Of a stretch of 64,000 nt of DNA, positions 25,553 through 34,975 are shown in pieces (positions within the stretch are counted from its first letter, which is position 1; each line of letters begins with the position of its first letter). The stretch is taken from positions 62,001 to 126,000 of the forward strand of contig NZ_RJUD01000097.1 in the NCBI RefSeq assembly GCF_024343675.1. The letters run 5' to 3'. Under the pieces are notes generated by a model. It had not been told where the DNA came from. It saw only the letters and a list, made by a program, of their open reading frames with translations, and made no database searches. The stretch is from Lacihabitans sp. CS3-21. Its GTDB lineage: Bacteria > Bacteroidota > Bacteroidia > Cytophagales > Spirosomataceae. The translations under genes and the position numbers were made by a program.

Positions 25553-28198
25553 ATGAAATTTGAGAAAACACTACTCCTTTTTCTTTTCCCTTTTTTAACT
25601 TTTGCACAAAACATCACCCTAAAAGGCAAAGTCACAGATGCTGAATCAAAGGAAGGCCTTCCATCCTGCAATATTTTTGTCAATGGAACCACCATCGGGG
25701 CAAACTCTGACCTGGAGGGAAATTTCCAATTGAACAATCTTACTATTAAGGAGTTTGATTTGGTTTTTAGTTATGTGGGTTATAAGTCTGTTTCCAAGAA
25801 AATAGTAGCCAAAGATGGAGAAACCATTACATTGGACATTGAATTGGCTCCCTCTGATAATTTGTTGACGGAAGTTCAAGTAAAGTCTAAAAGAGACAAA
25901 AAATGGGAAAAGCAGTTGAAGAAATTCAAGTCATATTTCTTGGGAGATAGCGATTTTGCAGATAAATGTGAAATAGAAAACGCTTGGGTTTTGGATTTTG
26001 ATGAGAAAGAAGATGGATTTTATGCCAAAGCATTAGAACCACTCAAAATCAAGAATTCTGCTTTGGGCTACCAGATTTCGTTTGAATTATATAGTTTTTA
26101 TGTAGGCAAAGATCTCCATAAAGTGGGTGGTAATGTGTATTTTACGGAAATGGTGCCCTCCAATAAAGCCAAATTGGAAGAATGGTATGCAAATAGGGCA
26201 TTTGCTTATAGGAAATCTCCAGCTTTTCTTTTTAAGTCATTGATAGATAAGAAGCTAGATGTGAATGGTTTTCAGTTATATGCACCCAAGCCAGGGTCAA
26301 ATGCCATAAGGACAGATAATTTTGAGGCCGAATTGGGCAAGTCTGTACTGGCTTATGATGCCAAAGATATGGTAGGTTTGGGTAGAAGTCCTGAAATCAA
26401 GAAAATTTATATACGAGACAATCTAGAAGTTCACAATCAGTCTGTTAAGTCCGATCTAAAAACTTATCAAGGTATAGATTATGGTATAAGTTGGATGCAA
26501 GTAAAAGGCAACAATGTTTATGTGAATGAAAACGGTATGCCTTATAATTATCAAGACATTGTGGTGGCAGGTGATATGGACTTCTTGAAAGTGTCTGGGA
26601 TTTTGCCGACTGACTACAACATGAATGATTCGGCCAATGAGGCGTATTTCCTAAAGTTCGAGAAAGCTCCGTTTGCTGAGACTGTTCATTTGCATACCGA
26701 CAGAACCATGTATTTTCAAGGAGATAAACTTTGGTTTAAAGCTTATTTGAATTACTCATCTTTTGCCAAAAATGACACGGCCAGCAAAGTACTGTATGTG
26801 CAATTAATAGATGAATCTAAGAAAGTAGTTGAAACCCAAAAAATTGAAGTTTCGAATGGTTTTGGATACGGAGCGGTGGTTTTGCCGATTGATTTACCTA
26901 AAGGAATCTATCAAATAAGGGCTTTTACAAACTACATGCGAAACTTCGATAATTTGATTTTCAGAAAATCAATACCAGTTCTAACTAGAAACGAAAAAAT
27001 CAATACCCAAGATGAGCAAATATTAGACATTGAGGAATATAAAATAAAGGCAAATATTGAAAAGTTTGATTCCAAAACTGGTGAAATCCACTTTTCATTT
27101 AAAGACTTGGGAGATAGTCCTATTGGTGCAAATTTCTCTGTTTCGGTAAATAATCCACAATATTCTCCAGATTTGAATCTGGACACTGACATCAGAAATG
27201 ATTTGAATCTGAAAGAGTTAAAGAAACCCAAATCAATGCCTTTTTTGATGGAAAAAGGTTTGGAAATTAATGGCATTTTTCTAGATAAAAAGCGGGTACC
27301 GGTGCAAAGCGAACTGAATGTTTTTGTAAATGATCTTCAAAACTTTAGTCAAACTTCTTCAGATGTAAATGGCAATTTTGTGTTCAAAGGACTGACTTTT
27401 TATGGACAATCTGACATTTATCTTCAGCCAGTTTCTAAAAAAATGAAAGAGAATATTTTTATCATTAAGAATGATGTTAATTACCCTACAATTAATGCTG
27501 TTCCAATAGACTTGAAAGATAAAATTGTAACCCAACCGGAACCTGTTTTCAAAGAAATTGCAGCTGAAAGTGCCGAAATCAAAGAAAAAGGCAAGGATAA
27601 AAGACAAAAGATGCTCTACGGCAGACCTGATTATATAATAGAAGAAAATGAAATAAATGCAACCAATGGAGTGACGGGTTTAATCAATAGTATTCTTAAA
27701 AAAGTGCCGAGTTTGCAAATGCGAGGTACTAATTTCGTTTTAAGAGGAGGGGCAACTTCTGTTTATAATTCTAATGCGGCATTAATTTTGATAGATGGTG
27801 TTCCGATGGGGAGTATAAATTCTGTAAACCCTAACAATGTTTTGAGAGTTGAAGTGGTAGCAAGGATGTCAAACATGTATGGCGACTTAGGTAAAAATGG
27901 TATTGTATCCATTTTTCAAAAAGATAAACAAAGTGCTTATGATGACATTGCAGATAAGAATTTTACCAAAGTGGCTGTGGAAGGCTATAAAATAGCGGAG
28001 GTTTATTCACCAGAAAGCATAAAAATGGTTTTGCCAGAAAGTTTGCCAACATCCTATTGGAATCCAGAAATTTTGACTGATGAAAAGGGAAATGCTACTG
28101 CAATTATTGGGGAAAATCCAATTTTGCCTCTGAAAGTAACTATAGAAGGGCTTAGTCAAAGTAACATTCCGTTTAGAAAAGTGTTTTTTTTGAAGTAA
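25553..28198 (+). CDS. barrel-less TonB plug protein with carboxypeptidase-regulatory and macroglobulin-like domains
   Basis: An 881-residue exported protein. A signal peptide (about 1-18) is followed by a CarboxypepD_reg-like beta-sandwich (20-105), a Bacteroidota-type middle region, a macroglobulin MG2-like segment at about 377-478 ('VHLHTDRTMYFQGDKLWFKAYL') and, from about 700, a TonB plug-like domain ('ALILIDGVPMGSINSVNPNNV'). The protein ends with a short beta domain containing 'SYWNPEILTDEKGNA'. There is no 22-strand barrel. It shares the MG2, plug and closing blocks with the gene at 37228, so the two are paralogues. Function is unknown; an outer-membrane or periplasmic partner of a transport or maturation complex is possible. 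Confidence 0.8.
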   Translation: MKFEKTLLLFLFPFLTFAQNITLKGKVTDAESKEGLPSCNIFVNGTTIGANSDLEGNFQLNNLTIKEFDLVFSYVGYKSVSKKIVAKDGETITLDIELAPSDNLLTEVQVKSKRDKKWEKQLKKFKSYFLGDSDFADKCEIENAWVLDFDEKEDGFYAKALEPLKIKNSALGYQISFELYSFYVGKDLHKVGGNVYFTEMVPSNKAKLEEWYANRAFAYRKSPAFLFKSLIDKKLDVNGFQLYAPKPGSNAIRTDNFEAELGKSVLAYDAKDMVGLGRSPEIKKIYIRDNLEVHNQSVKSDLKTYQGIDYGISWMQVKGNNVYVNENGMPYNYQDIVVAGDMDFLKVSGILPTDYNMNDSANEAYFLKFEKAPFAETVHLHTDRTMYFQGDKLWFKAYLNYSSFAKNDTASKVLYVQLIDESKKVVETQKIEVSNGFGYGAVVLPIDLPKGIYQIRAFTNYMRNFDNLIFRKSIPVLTRNEKINTQDEQILDIEEYKIKANIEKFDSKTGEIHFSFKDLGDSPIGANFSVSVNNPQYSPDLNLDTDIRNDLNLKELKKPKSMPFLMEKGLEINGIFLDKKRVPVQSELNVFVNDLQNFSQTSSDVNGNFVFKGLTFYGQSDIYLQPVSKKMKENIFIIKNDVNYPTINAVPIDLKDKIVTQPEPVFKEIAAESAEIKEKGKDKRQKMLYGRPDYIIEENEINATNGVTGLINSILKKVPSLQMRGTNFVLRGGATSVYNSNAALILIDGVPMGSINSVNPNNVLRVEVVARMSNMYGDLGKNGIVSIFQKDKQSAYDDIADKNFTKVAVEGYKIAEVYSPESIKMVLPESLPTSYWNPEILTDEKGNATAIIGENPILPLKVTIEGLSQSNIPFRKVFFLK

Positions 28199-28206
28199 AA
28201 TCTTTA

Positions 28207-28214
28207 TAATTTTG
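28207..28214 (+). promoter_or_regulatory. possible -7 box TAATTTTG before the GHL10 gene
   Basis: TAnnTTTG match 25 bases before the ATG at 28240. A TTG lies 14 bases upstream (28190-28192), slightly too near. Read-through from the upstream gene is also possible. Confidence 0.38.
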
Positions 28215-28239
28215 AATGTTAAAGTGTTTTTTTTATTGA

Positions 28240-29799
28240 ATGAAGTATAAATTATTGCTCTTAATTGTAGTAGTTATTCTAGGGCAATGTACACCTAAGA
28301 ACACACCAAAACGTCCAGTTATATCCAACAAGGAGGATATATTGTTTCCGAAAAGACAATTCAGAGCTGCTTGGATAGCCACCATCGACAATATTGATTG
28401 GCCTTCAAAAAAATCGCTGAGTTCGGATCAACAACAGAATGAGTTCGTGCATATTCTCGATGTTCATAAAAAAATTGGAATTAATGCAGTTTTCGTTCAA
28501 GTTCGTGCTGCTTCTGATGCTTTTTATGCCAATAGCAATGAGCCTTGGTCAGAATGGCTCACTGGTACCCAAGGCAAAGAACCAGATCCTTTTTATGATC
28601 CCTTAAAATTTATGATAGACGAAACCCATGACAGAAACATGGAGTTTCACGCCTGGCTCAATCTCAATCGAGGTACTCAAAAGAATGCAAAATCAGTTTC
28701 CAAAGAACACATTACCAAGATCCATCCAGAATGGTTTATAAGTTACGGAGGCTACAAACTATATAACTTCGGACTACCAGAAGTGCGAGAATACATTGAA
28801 AAAGTAGCAGTCAATTTGGTAAAAAACTACGATATAGATGGTCTTCATTTTGACGATTATTTTTATCCTTATGCCATAGACGGCGAGACTTTTGATGATT
28901 CAGAAACTTTTAAGGAATATGGTTCAGAATTCTCAAACATCGGTGATTGGAGGAGAAATAACATTAATACACTAATTAAGGATATATCCAGGGCTATTAG
29001 TGCGGAGAAAAAATGGGTGAAATTTGGTATAAGCCCCGCTGGAGTTTGGAGAAATGAATCCCCAAAAAATGAAGGGTCAGCAACTCGAGGATTGTCATCT
29101 TACGACGATTTGTTTGCCGATACCCGCAAATGGGTAAATTCTGGATGGATTGATTATATCGCCCCGCAGGTATATTTTGCTTTTGATCACGTGCGAGTGC
29201 CTTACAAGTCTTTGGTAGATTGGTGGACAGAAAACCATGGAAATAGGCATTTGTATATTGGACACAGTGTGTATAAAGTCGACAAGAACTCAACAGAAAA
29301 ATCATGGAAAACTGCTGGCCAAATAGGAAAACAAGTAAGAAGTAATCTTAAGTCTGAAGAGATTTCGGGAAGTATTTTTTTTAGTTCTAAGTATTTAGTA
29401 ACTAATAATTTGGGTATATCGGATACGCTCAAAAATATTTACAAATATCCTGCCTTGCTGCCTTCAATGCCCTGGAAAGACGGTATGGCTCCGAATAGCC
29501 CTACAGCTTTGCACGTAAAAAGGACAGAAAACTATGGTTCAGAAGTTACCTGGAAGTTGCCTTCTAAACTTACTTTGAACAGAGAAAATATACAAAGTTT
29601 TGTATTGTATCGATTTGAAGAATTTGAAGAAATAAATCTCGAAAATCCAAAGAAAATTGTTTCGATTATCAGGAATGTTGGGATTTATAAATTCTCAGAC
29701 AGAAACGCCTCAAAAAGGAAAAGCTATTACTACGTAATTACCGCATTAGACAGGCTTCACAATGAAAGTGGCCCAAGTAATCAGTTTTATTTAAAATAG
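28240..29799 (+). CDS. GHL10-family putative glycoside hydrolase lipoprotein (YngK-like)
   Basis: A 519-residue lipoprotein: lipobox 'VILGQC' with C17, so it is anchored to a membrane. Residues about 40-400 match the glycosyl-hydrolase-like 10 (DUF187/YngK) TIM barrel. Visible conserved parts are 'FRAAWIATIDNIDWPS', 'AVFVQVRAASDAFY', 'EFHAWLNLNR', 'DGLHFDDYFYP' with paired Asp residues, and 'DYIAPQVYFAF'. The C-terminal 100 residues form a fibronectin-type-III-like domain. Enzymes of this group are thought to act on peptidoglycan or exopolysaccharide, but the activity of most is untested. The DinB gene follows after 3 bases, so they share an mRNA. Confidence 0.88.
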   Translation: MKYKLLLLIVVVILGQCTPKNTPKRPVISNKEDILFPKRQFRAAWIATIDNIDWPSKKSLSSDQQQNEFVHILDVHKKIGINAVFVQVRAASDAFYANSNEPWSEWLTGTQGKEPDPFYDPLKFMIDETHDRNMEFHAWLNLNRGTQKNAKSVSKEHITKIHPEWFISYGGYKLYNFGLPEVREYIEKVAVNLVKNYDIDGLHFDDYFYPYAIDGETFDDSETFKEYGSEFSNIGDWRRNNINTLIKDISRAISAEKKWVKFGISPAGVWRNESPKNEGSATRGLSSYDDLFADTRKWVNSGWIDYIAPQVYFAFDHVRVPYKSLVDWWTENHGNRHLYIGHSVYKVDKNSTEKSWKTAGQIGKQVRSNLKSEEISGSIFFSSKYLVTNNLGISDTLKNIYKYPALLPSMPWKDGMAPNSPTALHVKRTENYGSEVTWKLPSKLTLNRENIQSFVLYRFEEFEEINLENPKKIVSIIRNVGIYKFSDRNASKRKSYYYVITALDRLHNESGPSNQFYLK

Positions 29800-29802
29800 A
29801 CG

Positions 29803-30333
29803 ATGAACAAAAACGACACCCTAATAGGAATAGAAAAATCATTTACTGTGCTTATTGATGGCATTCATAGGCTCACAGAAGAGCAATTTGCTTATATTTC
29901 AAATCCTGAAAAATGGTCTCTGGCTCAAATGTATGAACACATTTGTGAATCTTCTAAAAAGTTTTTTCTGGCCAATATCAAAAGATGCCTCGACCAAAGA
30001 AGCGGACAAATAGGAGGAGAAAAGACCTTGGCAGGCGAATGGGTAATGAATAACAATGGCTTTCCGAACAAAAAAGTAAAGATGCCCGAGGAATTTGGGG
30101 TGGTAATATATAAGGGTAAACCCAAAAATGAATATCTTTTAGAAATAGAAGAGATTTTAGCAGCTGCCAAAGATTTGGTGGAGCTGATACATCAAGACGC
30201 CGGAGATTATAAATCTAAACATCCGGTCTTTGGTTTTTTAAACGCTCAAGAATGGTTTAGAAACCTTGAAATGCACACCAGACACCATCTAATACAAATG
30301 GCTGAGCTTGAGGCCTTGGCTGCTCATGTCTGA
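29803..30333 (+). CDS. DinB-family putative metal-dependent protein
   Basis: A 176-residue four-helix-bundle protein of the DinB/YfiT superfamily. The three-His metal site is visible as H46 ('MYEHICESS') and H158/H162 in 'EMHTRHHLIQM'. Family members include thiol S-transferases (bacillithiol or mycothiol users) and many of unknown role. The gene sits 3 bases behind the GHL10 lipoprotein gene and its end overlaps the nuclease gene by 8 bases, so it is translated in an operon with both. Confidence 0.85.
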   Translation: MNKNDTLIGIEKSFTVLIDGIHRLTEEQFAYISNPEKWSLAQMYEHICESSKKFFLANIKRCLDQRSGQIGGEKTLAGEWVMNNNGFPNKKVKMPEEFGVVIYKGKPKNEYLLEIEEILAAAKDLVELIHQDAGDYKSKHPVFGFLNAQEWFRNLEMHTRHHLIQMAELEALAAHV

Positions 30334-30937
30334 TATTAAGTATCGTCTTTATCCTACCTTGCTCAACGAGTTTGGGAAATACCTGGGTTCGCCCACTTTG
30401 GAAATGCGAACTCAACTACTCAACAGGATAAATCGCATCAGAGATTTTGATGATGCCACACTCAAAAGGATGAAAAAAGGATCAAATTTTGAGGATGCTG
30501 TTCTTAAAAACAAGCCACATGCATTTGAAAATCAAATAGTTGAAAAAGTAAGATACCTGTTGCCAACTTCAAGAGTAGAGCAAATGCCCATAAAATTCAT
30601 CCACCAAAATATTCAGTTTTACGGTTTTGCTGATGTGGTTGGCGAAGGCAAAGTGATAGACATCAAAACAACTTCGAGTTACAAACCCAACAAGTTTCAG
30701 TACAATTTTCAGAATCTCTACATGTATGCCCTCAAAGACAAGGGTTGCACAGAGATGGAATATATCATCTACGATTTCAAGGAAATCCATATTGAAAGTT
30801 ACTCCATAGCTACTTACGACTTTAGTCCAATGCTCCACCACATGGAACTCTTCCCCGAATTCCTCGAAGAAAACCGCCCGTTTATCACCGACAAAAAGAT
30901 TTTTGTGGAGGAGGTTAGTGGGGGATTGTTTGGGTGA
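30326..30937 (+). CDS. PD-(D/E)XK superfamily nuclease, RecB-like
   Basis: The start at 30326 (MSDIKYRL) overlaps the DinB stop by 8 bases; an alternative start at 30308 adds six residues. The 203-residue product has the core of a RecB/Cas4-type nuclease: E56 in 'KGSNFEDAV', D103 in 'YGFADVVG', D112-x-K114 in 'VIDIKTTSS' and the Q-x3-Y-like 'FQNLYMYAL' that closes the active site. All catalytic residues are present, so it should cut DNA with a divalent metal. There is no helicase domain and no cas gene nearby. Its role is unknown. Confidence 0.82.
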   Translation: MSDIKYRLYPTLLNEFGKYLGSPTLEMRTQLLNRINRIRDFDDATLKRMKKGSNFEDAVLKNKPHAFENQIVEKVRYLLPTSRVEQMPIKFIHQNIQFYGFADVVGEGKVIDIKTTSSYKPNKFQYNFQNLYMYALKDKGCTEMEYIIYDFKEIHIESYSIATYDFSPMLHHMELFPEFLEENRPFITDKKIFVEEVSGGLFG

Positions 30938-30944
30938 GATTTAC

Positions 30945-33590
30945 TCACTTCTTCTCATTCACTTCCTGAATCAAATCCGCTACGAGGCCAGTCCAGCCGG
31001 TTTGGTGAGCTGCTCCTAAGCCTTTGCCGTTGTCGCCGTGGAAATACTCATAGAAATGATAGTAGTCTTTAAAGTCCTTGTCTTTGTTAAACTTTTCTAC
31101 ACTGCCCATAAACGGTTTGTTGCCATCTTCACCCTTTTTAAAGATGTTGATTAAACGCTCCGATATTTGCAGTGCGGCCTCTCTTATCGTAACAATCTCC
31201 CCTGAATTTGTTGGATATTCTACTTCATAATCTTCGCCGTAATAGTTGGAGTATTTGTGTAAAGAGTCTATTATCAGGTAGTTAAGCGGAAACCAAACCG
31301 GCCCACGCCAATTGGAGTTTCCTCCCATGATAGTCAGGTCAGACTCGCCTGGGGTATATTTTACATTCAGGTGTTCGCCATGAAGATTAAAATGATAAGG
31401 ATTCTCCAAATGGAATTTCGACATGGATCTTATGCCATAGTCTGACAAGAACTCGCTTTCATCAAAAAGGCGTTTGAATACCATTTTCATCCTGTGGCCT
31501 CTGAGCAACGAAAGCAAGTGTGTTTCGCCCTTCCCCGGCTCGTGCCACCTCGATATCAAACCCGCAAGGTCAGGTCTATTTTTAAGAATCCACTCCAATC
31601 GACGTTTAAAGTCAGGTAATTTTTGTAATAAATCCTCGCTGATTACCTCTACAGCACACAGAGGTATCAAACCTACCAATGATCTGATTTTCAGGAATAA
31701 AGTATTGGCATTGGGCGTATATATTTTGTCGTAATAAAATTGGTCGTCTTCATCCCAAAGGCCATTACCTTCCTCGTCCATAGGTTTATTTATGGCGGCG
31801 GCTATGTATAGAAAATGCTCAAAAAACTTAGAGGCCATGTCTTGGTACGCAGGTCGCTCTAAAGATATTTCGCAAGCGATTTTGAGCATGTTAAGTGTAT
31901 AAATGGCCATCCACCCAGTGGCGTCTGCTTGCTGAAGTTTTACACCAGGTATCTGTGCATTTCTGTCAAAAACACCGATATTATCCAATCCTAAAAATCC
32001 ACCACCAAAAATATTATTTCCGTCTTCGTCTTTTTGGTTTACCCACCACGTAAAGTTCAGCAGTAGTTTATGGAAAATTCTTTCTAAAAAGCCAACGTCA
32101 CCTTTGCCGCCATTCATTTCTTTGTCGGTTTCGTACACTTTCCAAGTGGCCCATGCATGCACTGGAGGGTTTACGTCAGAGAAATTCCATTCATACGCAG
32201 GTATCTGTCCGTTGGGATGCATGTAATATTCTCGAAGAACAACCGCTAGCTGCCTTTTGGCAAAGTCAGGGTCGATGCGTGCCAGTGTAGCAGTATGAAA
32301 GGCCAAATCCCAGGCCGCAAACCATGGATATTCCCATTTGTCGGGCATTGAAAGTATGTTGGCCATGTAGGCATGTTTCCAGGGAGAATTTCTTTCAAAT
32401 GCCCTTCCTCTAAATTCAAATGGCATTTTTGGGTCGCCATTCATCCACTGGTCGATGTTATAATAGTAAAATTGCTTACTCCACATCATTCCAGCAAAAG
32501 CTTGTCTTTGAATGGCTTTTTCTTCCTCGCTTTGGATGTCTTTTTGAACAATCTCATAAAAATCATCTGCAACTTTTAGACTTTCTTCAAAAATGGCTTC
32601 AAAATCTTGAAAAGGTTCTTTGAGATTTGTTTGATCTGTAAATCTGAGGCAAAAAGTTTCGGAACCTCCAGCTTTGATTTTTCTGGAATATTTTGCGGAG
32701 GCCTTGGTTCCAATATTATTGGGATTTATGGCCTTTTCTTTTCCATGAATAATATAATTGTTGATGCCGTCTTTGGTATATAAACTGGTATTTTCTTTGC
32801 CAAAAACCCGCTCCATGTTGGTTTCGTTTTCGCAAAAAAGCAATTGGTCGGCATCCAAACAGTATAATTTCATTCTTTCGAATAGCCTGTGATTTACTTC
32901 TATTTGGCTGTTTGCTATACCCGAAAGAATAGGTTTTTTTTCAAACTCATCGTATCCCCATGACCAGGTGTTTCTAAACCAGACTGTAGGAAGTAAAGTT
33001 AGCGGAGCGTCTTTTTTACTTCTATTAGTGGCTGTAATTTTTATGCAAACATCATTGATGTCTTTTTTTGCATACTCTATAAAAATATCAAAATAGTTAT
33101 CGTCATCAAATACTCCTGTATCAATTATTTCGAATTCATCTTCCTTGATACTTCTGTGGTTATTTGTGCTTGTTATTTTTTCATAAGGGAATGACTCAAT
33201 AGGGTATTTATACAGCATTTTCATGTAAGAATGCGTTGGTGTACTATCGAGATAGTAATACAGCTCTTTCACATCTTCTCCATGATTTCCTTCATTGTTG
33301 GTTAAGCCAAACAGCCTTTCTTTTAAAATTGAATCTTTGTGATTCCATAGAGCCAATGCAAAGCAAATGTGCTGCTTATTGTCAGAAATACCTCCGATAC
33401 CATCTTCTCCCCATCTGTAAGCACGCGAGCGTGCCATGTCATGGGTTAAATAATTCCAAGCGTCGCCATATACACTGTAATCTTCACGCACTGTACCCCA
33501 CTGACGTTCTGAAAGATACGGCCCCCATTTTTTCCAGCCCTTGTTATCTTTTCTTTCTAAAAGCCTTTTTCTTTCTGTATTTGATTCCAT
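30945..33590 (-). CDS. GH63/MGH1-like glycoside hydrolase (glucosidase-type)
   Basis: An 881-residue cytoplasmic protein without a signal peptide. It has the (alpha/alpha)6-barrel style of the MGH1-like/GH63 group: 'YPWFAAWDLAFHT' with a candidate catalytic Asp, 'PPVHAWATWKVYE', 'LGLDNIGVFDRNA', 'DATGWMAIYTLNM', 'MGGNSNWRGPVWFPLNYL' and 'GAAHQTGWTGLVA'. Relatives remove terminal glucose or hydrolyse mannosyl/glucosyl-glycerate. Long members of about 880 residues occur in Bacteroidota and the substrate is not settled. A full promoter with TTG-N19-TATTTTTG lies 62 bases upstream. It is convergent with the nuclease gene. Confidence 0.85.
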   Translation of the reverse strand: MESNTERKRLLERKDNKGWKKWGPYLSERQWGTVREDYSVYGDAWNYLTHDMARSRAYRWGEDGIGGISDNKQHICFALALWNHKDSILKERLFGLTNNEGNHGEDVKELYYYLDSTPTHSYMKMLYKYPIESFPYEKITSTNNHRSIKEDEFEIIDTGVFDDDNYFDIFIEYAKKDINDVCIKITATNRSKKDAPLTLLPTVWFRNTWSWGYDEFEKKPILSGIANSQIEVNHRLFERMKLYCLDADQLLFCENETNMERVFGKENTSLYTKDGINNYIIHGKEKAINPNNIGTKASAKYSRKIKAGGSETFCLRFTDQTNLKEPFQDFEAIFEESLKVADDFYEIVQKDIQSEEEKAIQRQAFAGMMWSKQFYYYNIDQWMNGDPKMPFEFRGRAFERNSPWKHAYMANILSMPDKWEYPWFAAWDLAFHTATLARIDPDFAKRQLAVVLREYYMHPNGQIPAYEWNFSDVNPPVHAWATWKVYETDKEMNGGKGDVGFLERIFHKLLLNFTWWVNQKDEDGNNIFGGGFLGLDNIGVFDRNAQIPGVKLQQADATGWMAIYTLNMLKIACEISLERPAYQDMASKFFEHFLYIAAAINKPMDEEGNGLWDEDDQFYYDKIYTPNANTLFLKIRSLVGLIPLCAVEVISEDLLQKLPDFKRRLEWILKNRPDLAGLISRWHEPGKGETHLLSLLRGHRMKMVFKRLFDESEFLSDYGIRSMSKFHLENPYHFNLHGEHLNVKYTPGESDLTIMGGNSNWRGPVWFPLNYLIIDSLHKYSNYYGEDYEVEYPTNSGEIVTIREAALQISERLINIFKKGEDGNKPFMGSVEKFNKDKDFKDYYHFYEYFHGDNGKGLGAAHQTGWTGLVADLIQEVNEKK

Positions 33591-33651
33591 AGGTTAAAAA
33601 TATACTGTCCAGCTTTTTTTATTATAGGTTGATTTATTTTTTGCTTATTTG

Positions 33652-33681
33652 CAAAAATATTATTTAGTACGACTTACCCAA
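33652..33681 (-). promoter_or_regulatory. complete Bacteroidota-type promoter for the GH63-like gene
   Basis: On the minus strand TTG (33681-33679), a 19-base spacer and TATTTTTG (33659-33652), 61 bases before the ATG at 33590. Both elements and spacing fit. Confidence 0.6.
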
Positions 33682-33692
33682 ATTTCTCCTTG

Positions 33693-34460
33693 CTAATCAT
33701 TAAAAAGATATTCTATTTCCTTGATATTGTAATATTTTTCTTTGTTTTGACTTATTAATTTCAGAAGCCCATTTTCTGTCACGCCAGTTATTTTGCCTTC
33801 CAATATTCCTTCAGAAGTCTTAAATAATCTATGTTCATTTATTGCAAAGAGGTTGTCGTTATACTTTTTCTTAAGAAGATTGGTTTTTTGTTCTTTCAAT
33901 GCTTCAAGGTTTTGTTCTAAAAATTCCAATATTTTTTCAACAAGCGTATCCCTGATAAAATTGATTTGAGGTGATTCCAAAATCAAAGAGCTTGCTCTTG
34001 GGTTTTCAAATTTAGTTTGGTGAATATTTAAGCCAATTCCTATGATAGAATTCCCCATTTTTTGCCCTGAAATGCTGTTTTCTATCAGTATTCCACCTAT
34101 TTTTTTATTATTCAGATAAATGTCGTTAGGCCATTTTATGGATAAATTAGAAACGGCGTAAGCATTTAAAGCCTCAAATACGGATATTGCCACGGCAATA
34201 CTGAGGTCAAATTGGCGTTCAATTTTTACAAAAGAAGTTTTAATAATAACACTCATCAAAAGATTTTCTCCTAGGGCACTTTCCCAGACATTTCCCCTCT
34301 GCCCTTTCCCAGCAGTTTGGTGGTCGGTAAGGATGACAGTTCCGTCAATAAATTCTTTATTTTGAATTATTTCGCTTGCAATGTCGTTGGTAGAATGACA
34401 AGATGGCAGAAATATTAGATTTTTGCCGACAAATAAAGTTTTGGGCTGAATTTTGACCAA
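33693..34460 (-). CDS. birA: biotin--[acetyl-CoA-carboxylase] ligase
   Basis: A 255-residue monofunctional biotin ligase that activates biotin with ATP and attaches it to carboxylase carrier lysines. The catalytic loop is 'TAGKGQRGNVWES' (about 50-62), followed by 'SIKWPNDIYLNNKKIGGILIE' and a small SH3-like C-terminal domain. There is no N-terminal helix-turn-helix, so unlike E. coli BirA it cannot repress the biotin operon. It is divergent from rsfS-ftsH, an arrangement common in Bacteroidota. Confidence 0.94.
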   Translation of the reverse strand: MVKIQPKTLFVGKNLIFLPSCHSTNDIASEIIQNKEFIDGTVILTDHQTAGKGQRGNVWESALGENLLMSVIIKTSFVKIERQFDLSIAVAISVFEALNAYAVSNLSIKWPNDIYLNNKKIGGILIENSISGQKMGNSIIGIGLNIHQTKFENPRASSLILESPQINFIRDTLVEKILEFLEQNLEALKEQKTNLLKKKYNDNLFAINEHRLFKTSEGILEGKITGVTENGLLKLISQNKEKYYNIKEIEYLFND

Positions 34461-34529
34461 AATAAATTAATTTAGCGTTTTATAGAAAATCTGCGATGTG
34501 AGCTTATTTAGAGTTTTACTTACCGCTCG

Positions 34530-34537
34530 CAAATTTA
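34530..34537 (-). promoter_or_regulatory. possible -7 box TAAATTTG for birA
   Basis: TAnnTTTG on the minus strand 69 bases before the birA ATG. No properly spaced TTG. It lies just ahead of the divergent rsfS start. Confidence 0.33.
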
Positions 34538-34553
34538 ACCAATTTACAGTTTA

Positions 34554-34946
34554 ATGAAGAAAAAGATTTCGAGTGAGGTATTGTGCGATTCCATTATTAA
34601 CGGAATGCAAGAAAAAAAAGGTTTTGATATCATAAAGATGGATTTAAGAAAGATTCAGGGTGCTATTACAGACTTTTTCGTTATTTGCTCCGGAAGTTCC
34701 GACACACAAATTGACGCCATTGCTGGCTCGGTAGACGAAGAGGTGTTCAAGTCTACCAAAGAATCTCCTTGGCACAAGGAGGGAATTCAAAATAAAGAGT
34801 GGATATTATTAGATTATGTAGACGTGGTCGTTCACGTTTTCAAAAAGGATCGTCGTGAATTCTATGACATTGAGTCGCTTTGGGGCGATGCTGATTGTAC
34901 TTATTATGGCGATACATTGAAACCTTCTCTAACTCCACTTAGTTAA
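34554..34946 (+). CDS. rsfS: ribosome silencing factor
   Basis: A 130-residue RsfS/Iojap protein that binds uL14 on the 50S subunit and blocks subunit joining when nutrients run out. Family signs are 'DFFVICSGSSDTQIDAIAGSV', 'PWHKEG', 'WILLDYVDVVVHVF' and 'REFYDIESLWGDA', all in order. Length is typical. ftsH begins 29 bases downstream, so they are likely one operon. Confidence 0.96.
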   Translation: MKKKISSEVLCDSIINGMQEKKGFDIIKMDLRKIQGAITDFFVICSGSSDTQIDAIAGSVDEEVFKSTKESPWHKEGIQNKEWILLDYVDVVVHVFKKDRREFYDIESLWGDADCTYYGDTLKPSLTPLS

Positions 34947-34975
34947 ATAACCAAAGATTTTATTTAAAATTCAAT

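Noticed and set aside
30326-30937. Nuclease as part of a CRISPR-Cas (Cas4) system
   Set aside because: No repeat array and no other cas gene in the window; the Cas4 four-Cys cluster is absent.
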